A DNA stretch of 12,396 bases from positions 1 to 12,396 of the forward strand of contig JAEERB010000069.1 in NCBI GenBank assembly GCA_016285615.1, read 5' to 3'. The notes under the pieces were generated by a model, which saw only the letters and a list, made by a program, of their open reading frames with translations, did no database searches and had not been told where the DNA came from. Below, piece by piece: positions 6,147 to 12,396 of the stretch (positions are counted from its first letter, which is position 1; the number at the start of each line of letters is the position of its first letter). The DNA is from Bacteroidales bacterium (GTDB taxonomy: Bacteria > Bacteroidota > Bacteroidia > Bacteroidales > WCHB1-69). The translations under genes were made by a program, and so were the position numbers.

Positions 6147-6905
6147 TTATTTTGCAAAGAATGGGCATCGTACGCCAATGCATTGATTATTCTCATGGCT
6201 ACGGCCACACAGAACCGAAGGCTTCTCCATCTCCACGCCAAAGTGTTCTTTCACAAAGTCGATGGCAGTGAGAATCGCCAAGTAGGAATTGCGCTTGCAA
6301 CAACGCGGACCGCCCACACTGCCTATAGTATTCAATGATTGGGATGTCATCAGGTTTGACAGCCCCCAGGTCTCATTGGTTAGCGGAGTGGCATGGGAAA
6401 TGATGGAAACAAACATGCCCGTGCTGATGCCAGCTCCGCAAGAGCCCCAAAAACCGCATGCGCCCCCAGGCACGCTCTTACCCCGCTTTTGCATCTCAAC
6501 CAAGGCTTCTTCCAGCTGGATGTCACCGCCAGCATTCCTATAGGCCGTAAGCAGTGCGGAGCCAACTAATACATGGTGCTCTGGTCCATGGAAATGGCAA
6601 AACGGTTGTCCCATCAGCAGATTTATAATATCTATGGGATTTTTGGAATCAGAGCGCAAACAAACAGCGATTACCACATCCATACCTGAAGTATGGCATT
6701 CATCACATACATAATGTCCTTTCACACAACGCGTTTTGCTCAGTACTTTCTTATGACACAGCGCACATTCCATCATCTCATCTTCTTGCAAATACTCTAG
6801 TGACGCACCACAGATAAGACATTCTTCGTTATTCCTATTTTGCATTTTAATGCTTTGACAATCAGTTATTTTCATATTTTTAATCGATAAAACGCCATTT
6901 CTCAT
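6147..6905 (-). CDS. DUF5714 cysteine-rich protein
   Basis: This 252-residue soluble protein has 17 cysteines. An N-terminal zinc-ribbon-like part pairs CLIC (29-32) with CALC (47-50). It is followed by C60, GH (63-64), C67 and CH (70-71), which could bind a second metal. The core carries HGPEHH (106-111), GGACGFWGSCGAG (147-159) and GGPRCCKRN (198-206). The C-terminus has C233, C242 and C247 in CGRS....CIGVRCPF. These blocks match DUF5714, a family seen mainly in anaerobes and without a known function to my knowledge. The conserved Cys and His residues suggest metal or cluster binding. The ATG overlaps the stop of the O-antigen ligase-like gene as ATGA, implying translational coupling. Internal starts at residues 11 or 21 would keep every conserved motif, so the exact start is uncertain. 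Confidence 0.85.
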   Translation of the reverse strand: MRNGVLSIKNMKITDCQSIKMQNRNNEECLICGASLEYLQEDEMMECALCHKKVLSKTRCVKGHYVCDECHTSGMDVVIAVCLRSDSKNPIDIINLLMGQPFCHFHGPEHHVLVGSALLTAYRNAGGDIQLEEALVEMQKRGKSVPGGACGFWGSCGAGISTGMFVSIISHATPLTNETWGLSNLMTSQSLNTIGSVGGPRCCKRNSYLAILTAIDFVKEHFGVEMEKPSVLCGRSHENNQCIGVRCPFFAK

Positions 6906-6926
6906 CTTTCATCTCTCATCTCTCCG
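6899..6926. repeat. Heptanucleotide tandem array 3 (four units) across a gene junction
   Basis: There are four 7-base units in register: TTCTCAT, CTTTCAT, CTCTCAT and a degenerate CTCTCCG. Read on the minus strand (ATGAGAG-type), they encode the end of the O-antigen ligase-like protein (EMRDER), its stop codon and the overlapping start codon of the DUF5714 gene. Confidence 0.75.
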
Positions 6927-8164
6927 TTTCCATAACGTGTTAACAAACAGTAGAATACGGTAAAGAATGACACTCCTGCGATAGTCTCCCACATTGATTC
7001 GACGAGGATGTTGAGGCCAACAAGCAGGATGAAAAAGAGCCACAGCGGCATCAGTTGTGAACGGCGGCAAGCGATTAAGGGATAGACAAATATGGCCGCC
7101 AAAACAAGCAATCCTACCAATCCGATGGCCACCGCCGTCTGCATCACTTGCGAATGGGCATTCAACTCTTTGCGATATGCTTTGATCATGCCAGCTGTTT
7201 CATAGCGCTGGTTCAAGCAATCTTGCGTATCGCCTGCCCCTACGCCAAACAAGGGATGCTCCTTTGTAATATTTAACGCCTCCTTCCAGATTAAAAGCCG
7301 CATGGACGAAGTGCCTGCATCGGCCACATTCGTTTGTACATTAGGAGATAACTCTGCGGTGCCGCTTTCAATGCGACTGCCGGCGTTAGGAATCAGAAAG
7401 AAGGAAGCCGCTGACAATGCGGCGATATACATTACACTTATTATCAGCTTTTTATTGCGAATACAAAGTCCGTAAATCAAGAAAAATGCCAGTAGTAAAA
7501 TCATGGACAAGAATCCTGATTTAGATTGTAAGAGACAGATATAGACTATTGCGGGGATGGCATACAACGCCAGCAATATCTGTCCTGCCCTACTCGTCTC
7601 TTCCGCTTGACAGCCAACAAGATAGAGCGCTGCCGCCAGTGAAAAGACCAGATACATAGCCAAATATGACGGATGTTGGAACGGAGAAACCAATTGGTAG
7701 TAAAAATAGGCGCTGTCGCCCGTATGATTATAACACACAAAGGCATACGCCAGTGAAGCCGCTATGGTGACGCAACAGCCTACGATGAATGAAACGAGCA
7801 GCCAACGGAAATGTTTGTGTGTCAGCAACTCATTGGGCATGGTGAGCAGCAATATGGGCGCTATCACAAACAGCAACTTCTTCTCCAGCGTAAACCAGCC
7901 TGCAGCCAAATTGTCGGTGTAGGCCATCGATATGAGATAGAGCAGATAATAACCGACAAGCAGCGCCATCGGAATCCACAAGCGGCGCTCTTTCAGCCGT
8001 CGCCACTTGCCGACATAATCAAGGTCTGCCAGCCAGAAAACACTTAGCATCAGAATGCATGGTGAGATGTACATCTTGCACGGCAACAGCCACAACAAGG
8101 CGCACAGCAGAGCATAAAAGATGGCTCGCATAACTTTCTGATACTGTTCTCGCTTGGTCTCCAT
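6902..8164 (-). CDS. O-antigen ligase/polymerase family membrane protein (Wzy_C, WaaL-like)
   Basis: This 420-residue polytopic inner-membrane protein has about ten or more hydrophobic segments. A large soluble loop follows about residue 265 and contains the Wzy_C signatures: the ligase-type block HPLFGVGAGDTQDCLNQRY (about 300-318) and NAHSQVMQTAVAIGLVGLL (about 333-351), with the histidine that is usual in this loop. Ligases of this family join polysaccharide to lipid A-core on the outer face of the inner membrane, while Wzy polymerases extend it; sequence alone does not separate the two. Length is normal. No glycosyltransferase or other polysaccharide gene is nearby, which favours a scattered ligase-type gene over part of an O-antigen cluster. 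It has a full Bacteroidetes promoter and overlaps the next gene, DUF5714, by four bases. Confidence 0.85.
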   Translation of the reverse strand: METKREQYQKVMRAIFYALLCALLWLLPCKMYISPCILMLSVFWLADLDYVGKWRRLKERRLWIPMALLVGYYLLYLISMAYTDNLAAGWFTLEKKLLFVIAPILLLTMPNELLTHKHFRWLLVSFIVGCCVTIAASLAYAFVCYNHTGDSAYFYYQLVSPFQHPSYLAMYLVFSLAAALYLVGCQAEETSRAGQILLALYAIPAIVYICLLQSKSGFLSMILLLAFFLIYGLCIRNKKLIISVMYIAALSAASFFLIPNAGSRIESGTAELSPNVQTNVADAGTSSMRLLIWKEALNITKEHPLFGVGAGDTQDCLNQRYETAGMIKAYRKELNAHSQVMQTAVAIGLVGLLVLAAIFVYPLIACRRSQLMPLWLFFILLVGLNILVESMWETIAGVSFFTVFYCLLTRYGNGEMRDER

Positions 8165-8197
8165 AACAAACTGATGGTTTTAACCCGAAAAGGTGTA

Positions 8198-8230
8198 CAA
8201 AAGTATGTATTTTTTTCGTACTATTGCAAA
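8198..8230 (-). promoter_or_regulatory. Promoter of the O-antigen ligase-like/DUF5714 operon
   Basis: On the minus strand, TTTG (8230-8227) is followed after 21 bases by TACTTTTG (8205-8198). Both halves match the Bacteroidetes -33/-7 consensus. The predicted leader before the ATG at 8164 is about 28 bases. This is the best-formed promoter in the window. Confidence 0.7.
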
Positions 8231-8254
8231 AAAATAAGAAAATGCATAATATTG
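8223..8254 (+). promoter_or_regulatory. Candidate promoter of pgi
   Basis: ATTG (8223-8226) and TAATATTG (8247-8254, one mismatch to TAnnTTTG) are 20 bases apart. The leader would be about 55 bases of A/T-rich sequence before the ATG at 8317. It overlaps the -33 region of the divergent promoter. A competing near-match, TACTATTG, lies at 8219-8226. Confidence 0.35.
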
Positions 8255-8316
8255 CGTAACTTATTTGTAAACAGTATAATAAATACTTTTTATTAGAATA
8301 TAATTCTTATAAAATC

Positions 8317-9624
8317 ATGATATCAACAACATTCAATTTTCGTGATGCGCTCGGCTTTGTTTCGGAGGAGCGTATTCGCCAAACTGCGCCGGCTGTACGT
8401 GCCGCCTTCGAGCAATTGAACAGTCGCACCGGCCGTGGCAATGATTTCTTAGGATGGTTGGACCTGCCATCACAACATAGTGCCGACATGCTGATGGAAA
8501 TTCAGGCTGTAGCCAAGAAAGTGTCGGCCAATTCGGATGTAGCTGTGGTCATTGGCATTGGCGGTTCCTATTTGGGCACTCGCGCTGTGACCGAGGCTTT
8601 GCAGCATCATTTCAGCGCTTGCAGACCCAAAGGTGCGCCCAAGTTGCTCTATGCGGGCAACAGCATCAGCGAAGACTATCTTCACGACCTGCTCGAAGTG
8701 CTTGATGATGTGGAATATTCGCTCATTGTCATCTCCAAGTCGGGCACCACGACCGAGCCCGCCATCGCTTTTCGCGTGCTGAAAGAGCATTGCGAGAACA
8801 AGTATGGCAAGACTACAGCGGCACAGCGCATCTTCTGCATCACTGACGCCCATCGCGGAGCTTTGCGCCAACTGGCCACCAATGAAGGTTACACCACTTT
8901 CGTCATTCCCGATGATGTAGGCGGTCGCTACTCGGTGCTCTCTCCTGTCGGCTTGCTGCCCATTGCAGTGGCTGGCTTCGACATAGAAAAGTTGCTGAAA
9001 GGTGCCGACGAGATGCGGAAAGTCATTACCAACGAAGCTGACCCAGAGAAGAATATGGCTATGCAATATGCTGTGTTGCGTTATCTGCTCTATCAGGACC
9101 GCAAAACCACCGAGTTGATGGTTGCCTACGAGCCGCGCCTGTTCTACTTTATCGAGTGGTACAAGCAGCTTTTCGGCGAAAGCGAAGGCAAAGAGAACAA
9201 AGGCATCTTCCCAGCCGGCGCCATCTTCTCTACCGACCTTCACTCGCTGGGACAATATATCCAGGAAGGCGAACGCAATCTGTTTGAGACAGTTATCTCT
9301 GTGCGCAATGCACACCATCATGTTTCCATTCCCTTTGATAGCGACAATATCGACGGTCTTAACTATCTGCAACAGAAGAGTATGCAGGAGATCAACCACA
9401 CCGCAGAAGAAGGCACACGCATGGCTCATATAGCCGGCGGGGTTCCCAATCTGCGCATCGAGATAGACAACATTTCAGAAACCACCCTCGGCGAACTGAT
9501 ATTCTTCTTCGAATATACTTGCGCTTTAAGCGGTTACCTATTGAATATCAACCCGTTCAACCAACCGGGTGTGGAAGCGTATAAGAAAAATATGTTCAAG
9601 TTGTTAGGGAAACCGGGAGTTTAA
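8317..9624 (+). CDS. pgi: Glucose-6-phosphate isomerase
   Basis: This 435-residue enzyme interconverts glucose 6-phosphate and fructose 6-phosphate in the cytoplasm, at the second step of glycolysis and in reverse for sugar-nucleotide supply. The phosphosugar-binding SIS motifs are clear: VIGIGGSYLGTRAV (about 77-90), VISKSGTTTEPAIAF (about 137-151) and GGRYSVLSPVGLLPIA (about 202-217). GESEGKENKGIFPAG (about 285-299) carries the catalytic glutamate region, and FNQPGVEAYK near residues 414-423 contains the conserved C-terminal lysine. The length of 435 is the short bacterial type found in Bacteroidetes and Firmicutes, not the roughly 550-residue enterobacterial type. The gene stands alone, with a divergent neighbour upstream and a repeat-rich spacer downstream. 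All motifs are intact, so I expect a housekeeping enzyme. Confidence 0.97.
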   Translation: MISTTFNFRDALGFVSEERIRQTAPAVRAAFEQLNSRTGRGNDFLGWLDLPSQHSADMLMEIQAVAKKVSANSDVAVVIGIGGSYLGTRAVTEALQHHFSACRPKGAPKLLYAGNSISEDYLHDLLEVLDDVEYSLIVISKSGTTTEPAIAFRVLKEHCENKYGKTTAAQRIFCITDAHRGALRQLATNEGYTTFVIPDDVGGRYSVLSPVGLLPIAVAGFDIEKLLKGADEMRKVITNEADPEKNMAMQYAVLRYLLYQDRKTTELMVAYEPRLFYFIEWYKQLFGESEGKENKGIFPAGAIFSTDLHSLGQYIQEGERNLFETVISVRNAHHHVSIPFDSDNIDGLNYLQQKSMQEINHTAEEGTRMAHIAGGVPNLRIEIDNISETTLGELIFFFEYTCALSGYLLNINPFNQPGVEAYKKNMFKLLGKPGV

Positions 9625-9625
9625 G

Positions 9626-9660
9626 TCAAATTCACGATTCACAATTCACAATGCACGATT
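9626..9660. repeat. Heptanucleotide tandem array 4 (five units)
   Basis: There are five 7-base units in perfect register, such as CACGATT, CACAATT and CACAATG, beginning two bases after the pgi stop. On the other strand they read GTGAATT or GTGAATC, a G-richer variant of the arrays at 3017 and 11490. Confidence 0.85.
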
Positions 9661-9688
9661 AAAAGAACAAAGATCAAAATCCAAAGAG

Positions 9689-9734
9689 ATTCCTTCGACG
9701 GTGTTTTCGACAGGCTCAACCACCGTCTCGGAAT
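9689..9734. repeat. REP-like interrupted inverted repeat
   Basis: ATTCC (9689-9693) pairs with GGAAT (9730-9734), and GACGGTG (9697-9703) pairs with CACCGTC (9721-9727). The 17-base loop contains TTCGACAGGCTCAAC. A small asymmetric internal loop separates the two stems. No T-run follows on the plus strand, so an intrinsic terminator is unlikely. The form resembles dispersed extragenic palindromes that carry ATTCCTTCGAC and GGAATGAC ends. Confidence 0.55.
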
Positions 9735-9785
9735 GACACCAACAGCTCAACAACACTTAACTCCCTAGTTTCTTAACTTTCTTCT

Positions 9786-9813
9786 CACTACTCACTTTTC
9801 ACTTCTCACTAAT
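9786..9813. repeat. Heptanucleotide tandem array 5 (four units)
   Basis: There are four units in register, CACTACT, CACTTTT, CACTTCT and CACTAAT, with degenerate units possibly extending back to about 9765. It sits 27 bases before the sirtuin start codon. Confidence 0.75.
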
Positions 9814-9840
9814 AGTTAATCAATTCAACACCTCAATAAT

Positions 9841-10527
9841 ATGAAAAACCTTGTCATCCTTTCTGGTGCAGGCATTAGTGCCGAGAGCGGCATCAAGACA
9901 TTTCGCGATAGCGACGGCCTGTGGGAAAACTACAATGTAGAGGATGTGGCCAGCATTGAAGGCTGGTATGCCAACCCCAAGCTGGTGATAGACTTTTACA
10001 ATGAGCGCCGCAAGCAGTTGGAACACAGCAAGCCCAACAAAGCGCACCTGATTGTCAAAGAGTTGGAGCAATATTTCAACGTTACGGTCATCACACAAAA
10101 TATCGACGACTTACACGAACGTGCCGGTTCTTCCAACATTATCCACTTGCATGGCGAGTTGACCAAGGCATGCAGCGAAAATGGCAAAAAGTGCGTGCAG
10201 GACATTGGTTACGAGTCCATTAACTATGGCGATCGCGCTGCCGACGGAGGGTTGTTGCGGCCATTCATCGTATGGTTTGGTGAGGCAGTTCCGATGATGG
10301 ACGCAGCTGTAGAAGCGGTGCAACAGGCTGATATTTTGGTGGTTGTGGGTACTTCGCTGAATGTTTATCCAGCGGCTGGCCTACTCTACTACGCCACTTC
10401 GGGAACACCTGTCTATGTAATTGACCCCCACGAGGTGCAGCCCATCTCCCGTCATGTTGAATTCATTAAAGAAAAAGCCACGGTTGGCATGCAGATACTG
10501 AAAGACAAACTGCTTGCCGACAAATAA
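9841..10527 (+). CDS. NAD-dependent protein deacylase (sirtuin, CobB-like) lacking a full zinc site
   Basis: This 228-residue SIR2-family enzyme removes acyl groups from lysines using NAD. The NAD motifs GAGISAESGI (9-18) and TQNIDDLHERAG (85-96), the catalytic histidine in HLHGE (H104), WFGE (145-148) and VGTSLNVYPA are all present. Y53 and R56 in DFYNERR correspond to the Tyr/Arg pair that in class III sirtuins holds succinyl or malonyl groups, so desuccinylase activity is plausible. The zinc region is reduced: only C111 and C118 are visible, and the second cysteine pair of typical CobB proteins is missing. The region from 119 to 137 is short. The ATG is preceded by an A/T-rich leader with no Shine-Dalgarno. 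The lipid kinase gene follows after 10 bases, so the two are probably co-transcribed. Confidence 0.92.
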   Translation: MKNLVILSGAGISAESGIKTFRDSDGLWENYNVEDVASIEGWYANPKLVIDFYNERRKQLEHSKPNKAHLIVKELEQYFNVTVITQNIDDLHERAGSSNIIHLHGELTKACSENGKKCVQDIGYESINYGDRAADGGLLRPFIVWFGEAVPMMDAAVEAVQQADILVVVGTSLNVYPAAGLLYYATSGTPVYVIDPHEVQPISRHVEFIKEKATVGMQILKDKLLADK

Positions 10528-10537
10528 CAAATACTCT

Positions 10538-11500
10538 ATGACTATTGAAACGATTAATCCTACCGAGTTTGAATGGCAAATCATCATCAATCCGTACGCT
10601 TTGTCATTACAAAACAACAGTTATAAAACGCAGATAGAGGTTGAGTTACAACGCATTGGCATCAACTACAAAAAGCATCTGGCCGATGATGGCCATGGCA
10701 CTTGCAGGGAACAGATTTGTCGCCTTTGCCAAGCTGGCGAACGACATTTTATCGTCTGTGGCGGTGATGGCACCATCAACGAAATCATCAACGGTATTTT
10801 CCAGTCGGGCGTGGACACACGCGAGGTTTACGTAGCCATCCTGCCCATGGGAACGGGCAACGATTTCTGCCGTACTCACCTTTATCCCAATGATTTACAA
10901 GAAACCTTGCATTGTTTAGCTCACCCATCCTTCATTCAGCATGATGTAGGCTTAGTAAGATCGATCAATGGGAATGGCACCATAGCCGAGCGTTATTTCA
11001 TTAATATTGCTGGTTTCGGTTTTGATGCTGATGTTATTCAGCACACTGTGGGCAATAAACCCAAACATTTCAGTTCGGCCATATACCTTACTACCCTCTT
11101 AAAGGTTCTCTTTAAACACAAGTCGCAAAGTATTCATATTAAAGGAGATAACTTTGATATAACGGAAAATGTTTACACCATGGCCGTCGGCATTGGCAAG
11201 TACAACGGCAACGGTATGATGCAGGTGCCTATGGCGTTGCAAGACAATGGATTATTCGACTTGGTCGTCATTCGACATGTCTCTCCTTTCAAAGTGATTG
11301 CCAACGTTAAAAATCTTTATGCTGGTAAACATTTGAAAATGAAGGAAGTCAGTACATATAAAACCCAACACATCTCCATTCGCTCGTCGGAGCATGTTTT
11401 GGGAGAAGTGGAAGGTGAAATGCTAAAGCAGGGCGATTATGACATCTCTATACTTCCACGCAGTGTAAACATTATGACAATGCAACAGAACAATTTATAA
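10538..11500 (+). CDS. Diacylglycerol kinase family lipid kinase (YegS/DgkB-like)
   Basis: From the ATG at 10538 this is a 320-residue protein of the diacylglycerol/sphingosine kinase superfamily, which phosphorylates a lipid hydroxyl at the inner membrane face. The N-terminal motif IIINPYAL is followed by the nucleotide-binding block CGGDGTINEIINGI and by LPMGTGNDFCRT. The C-terminal beta domain has the FGFDADVI and VEGEML segments expected of this fold. There are no membrane helices, as usual for YegS/DgkB-type enzymes. An in-frame TTG at 10514 would add eight residues and overlap the sirtuin gene, but the ATG ten bases after that gene's stop is the simpler choice. The last residues (NNL) and the stop codon are written by heptanucleotide array 6. 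The lipid substrate cannot be predicted. Confidence 0.9.
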   Translation: MTIETINPTEFEWQIIINPYALSLQNNSYKTQIEVELQRIGINYKKHLADDGHGTCREQICRLCQAGERHFIVCGGDGTINEIINGIFQSGVDTREVYVAILPMGTGNDFCRTHLYPNDLQETLHCLAHPSFIQHDVGLVRSINGNGTIAERYFINIAGFGFDADVIQHTVGNKPKHFSSAIYLTTLLKVLFKHKSQSIHIKGDNFDITENVYTMAVGIGKYNGNGMMQVPMALQDNGLFDLVVIRHVSPFKVIANVKNLYAGKHLKMKEVSTYKTQHISIRSSEHVLGEVEGEMLKQGDYDISILPRSVNIMTMQQNNL

Positions 11501-11524
11501 TTAACAATTTACAATTGATAATGA
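11490..11524. repeat. Heptanucleotide tandem array 6 (five units) across a stop/start junction
   Basis: Five 7-base units fit A[C/T]AATT[T/A/G], including two copies of ACAATTT; the last unit is ATAATGA. The array begins inside the last codons of the lipid kinase gene, provides its TAA (11498-11500), fills the 20-base gap and contains the ATG (11521-11523) of the NamZ gene. Confidence 0.85.
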
Positions 11525-12396
11525 AGAAGATAGCCACATTTTTGTTTTTCGCATTTTTGACGCTGCTAACAAACGCACAAATAAAAATGGGTGCCGAGTG
11601 TATGGAGCAATATTTGCCGCTGCTAAAAGGCAAAAAAGTGGCCGTTTGCGGCAATCACACATCCATGGTTGAGAACACCCATCTGGTTGATACATTGCTC
11701 GCTTCGGGTGTAAATGTGGTGGCTATTTTCTGTCCGGAGCACGGTTTCCGTGGTGAGGCTGAGGCTGGCGCTCATATCAAGTCGTCGGTGGATGCCAAGA
11801 CGGGACTGCCTATTATCTCTTTGTACGGCAGCAACCGCAAGCCCAAGGCTGAGCAATTGGCAGGCATTGACATCATTTTATTTGATATTCAAGATGTTGG
11901 CTGTCGGTTTTACACCTACATTTCCACCTTGCATTATGTAATGGAGGCCGCGGCTGAAAATCATGTGATTGTCGCCATCTTAGACCGTCCCAATCCTAAT
12001 GGCTATTTTGTTGACGGCCCGGTACTGGAGCCCAAGTACAAGTCGTTCATTGGCATGCATCCCGTGCCTGTGGTGCATGGCATGACCATTGCCGAATACG
12101 GCATGATGATCAATGCAGAAGGATGGCTTTCGACGGGACCTATGAGTTGCGACCTGCGTATTTTCACCATGGAGGGCTACAACCACAGTATGCGCTATCA
12201 TCTTCCCAAAGCGCCGTCGCCCAACTTACAGAGCGACGAAGCCATCTACCTCTATCCTTCGTTGTGTTTGTTTGAAGGAACGCTGATAAGTGTTGGACGT
12301 GGTACTGACAAGCCTTTTGAAGTTTACGGTCATCCCGAGTTGACTGGCGGCGACTATTACTTTACGCCTCAGCCCATCCGTGGAGTATCGGAAAAT
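11521..12396 (+). CDS. namZ: NamZ-type exo-beta-N-acetylmuramidase (DUF1343), 3' end outside the window
   Basis: The 292 codons visible run open to the window edge, so the C-terminus is missing. The protein starts with a signal peptide (KK at 2-3, hydrophobic core, NAQ cleavage near residue 19), placing it in the periplasm or outside the cell. The DUF1343/NamZ blocks are present in order: PEHGFRG (72-78), LYGSNRKP, DIQDVGCRFYTYIST (122-136), LDRPNPNG (154-161) with VDGPVLEP, and GRGTDKPFEVYGHPEL (259-274). Characterised NamZ enzymes from Bacillus subtilis and Tannerella forsythia release terminal MurNAc from peptidoglycan fragments, so a cell-wall recycling role is likely here. The start is 20 bases after the lipid kinase stop, consistent with co-transcription. 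No other MurNAc uptake or recycling gene lies within view. Confidence 0.92.
   Translation, partial: MKKIATFLFFAFLTLLTNAQIKMGAECMEQYLPLLKGKKVAVCGNHTSMVENTHLVDTLLASGVNVVAIFCPEHGFRGEAEAGAHIKSSVDAKTGLPIISLYGSNRKPKAEQLAGIDIILFDIQDVGCRFYTYISTLHYVMEAAAENHVIVAILDRPNPNGYFVDGPVLEPKYKSFIGMHPVPVVHGMTIAEYGMMINAEGWLSTGPMSCDLRIFTMEGYNHSMRYHLPKAPSPNLQSDEAIYLYPSLCLFEGTLISVGRGTDKPFEVYGHPELTGGDYYFTPQPIRGVSEN

Larger units (their letters stand above)
9625..9840. other. Repeat-rich intergenic spacer between pgi and the sirtuin gene
   Basis: These 216 bases hold no supported gene. They contain heptanucleotide array 4 (9626-9660), a REP-like hairpin (9689-9734) and heptanucleotide array 5 (9786-9813). The only promoter-like string I see for the downstream genes is TAACTTTC at 9774-9781, one mismatch from TAnnTTTG, which is weak evidence. 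Confidence 0.7.

Noticed and set aside
8470..9429. A 319-codon open frame on the minus strand, antisense to pgi
   Set aside because: It lies wholly inside an unmistakable pgi gene, has no recognisable domain, and reflects codon bias of the sense strand (few stops in the opposite frame).
9689..9734. The hairpin as the pgi intrinsic terminator
   Set aside because: The stem is interrupted, the loop is 17 bases and no T-run follows on the plus strand.
10514..10537. TTG start for the lipid kinase inside the end of the sirtuin gene
   Set aside because: The extra residues (MPTNNKYS) show no family similarity, and an ATG at 10538, ten bases after the sirtuin stop, is available.

Overview
The window looks like a chromosomal segment from a Bacteroidales bacterium, most likely Prevotella or a close relative. 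Several observations support this. Perfect or near-perfect Bacteroidetes -7 boxes (TAnnTTTG) lie in front of several genes, and Shine-Dalgarno sequences are generally absent. The glucose-6-phosphate isomerase is the short form (435 aa). A SPII lipoprotein is followed by a charged CEKEG sequence, and the families present (YitT, DUF5714, NamZ, a sirtuin with few cysteines) fit. I see no tRNA, rRNA, transposase, phage gene or CRISPR array, and no gene-free stretch longer than 300 bases.

Layout. Positions 34-1104 (+) encode an exported, probably outer-membrane barrel protein that meets, tail to tail, a YitT-type membrane protein (2055-1111, -). Upstream of yitT is a three-gene minus-strand run: a RelA/SpoT-domain alarmone synthetase (4747-3662), a stand-alone HD-type alarmone hydrolase (3650-3063) and an APH-fold phosphotransferase (3015-2179). 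A hairpin with a T-rich tail closes it. Divergent from this run, on the plus strand, are a lipoprotein (4881-5798) and a 97-residue protein made almost entirely of five 19-residue repeats (5820-6113). These converge on a minus-strand pair, an O-antigen ligase/polymerase-like membrane protein (8164-6902) and a cysteine-rich DUF5714 protein (6905-6147), which overlap by ATGA. Then, on the plus strand, come pgi (8317-9624), a 216-base repeat-rich spacer, and a tight run of sirtuin deacylase (9841-10527), lipid kinase (10538-11500) and the start of a NamZ-type exo-N-acetylmuramidase (11521 to the window edge).

How the genes may work together. The synthetase/hydrolase pair would make and degrade an alarmone, or a tRNA pyrophosphate mark if it is a toxSAS-type toxin with its hydrolase antitoxin. 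The sirtuin, lipid kinase and NamZ genes are close enough to be co-transcribed, but share no obvious pathway.

The strongest unexplained signals are three. First, the compact alarmone synthetase/hydrolase/kinase locus. Second, the five-repeat mini-protein, whose repeats are nearly identical in protein but diverged in codons. Third, a family of degenerate tandem heptanucleotide arrays (period exactly 7) found at six places. These arrays sit between genes and, in two cases, supply the stop codon of one gene and the start codon of the next.
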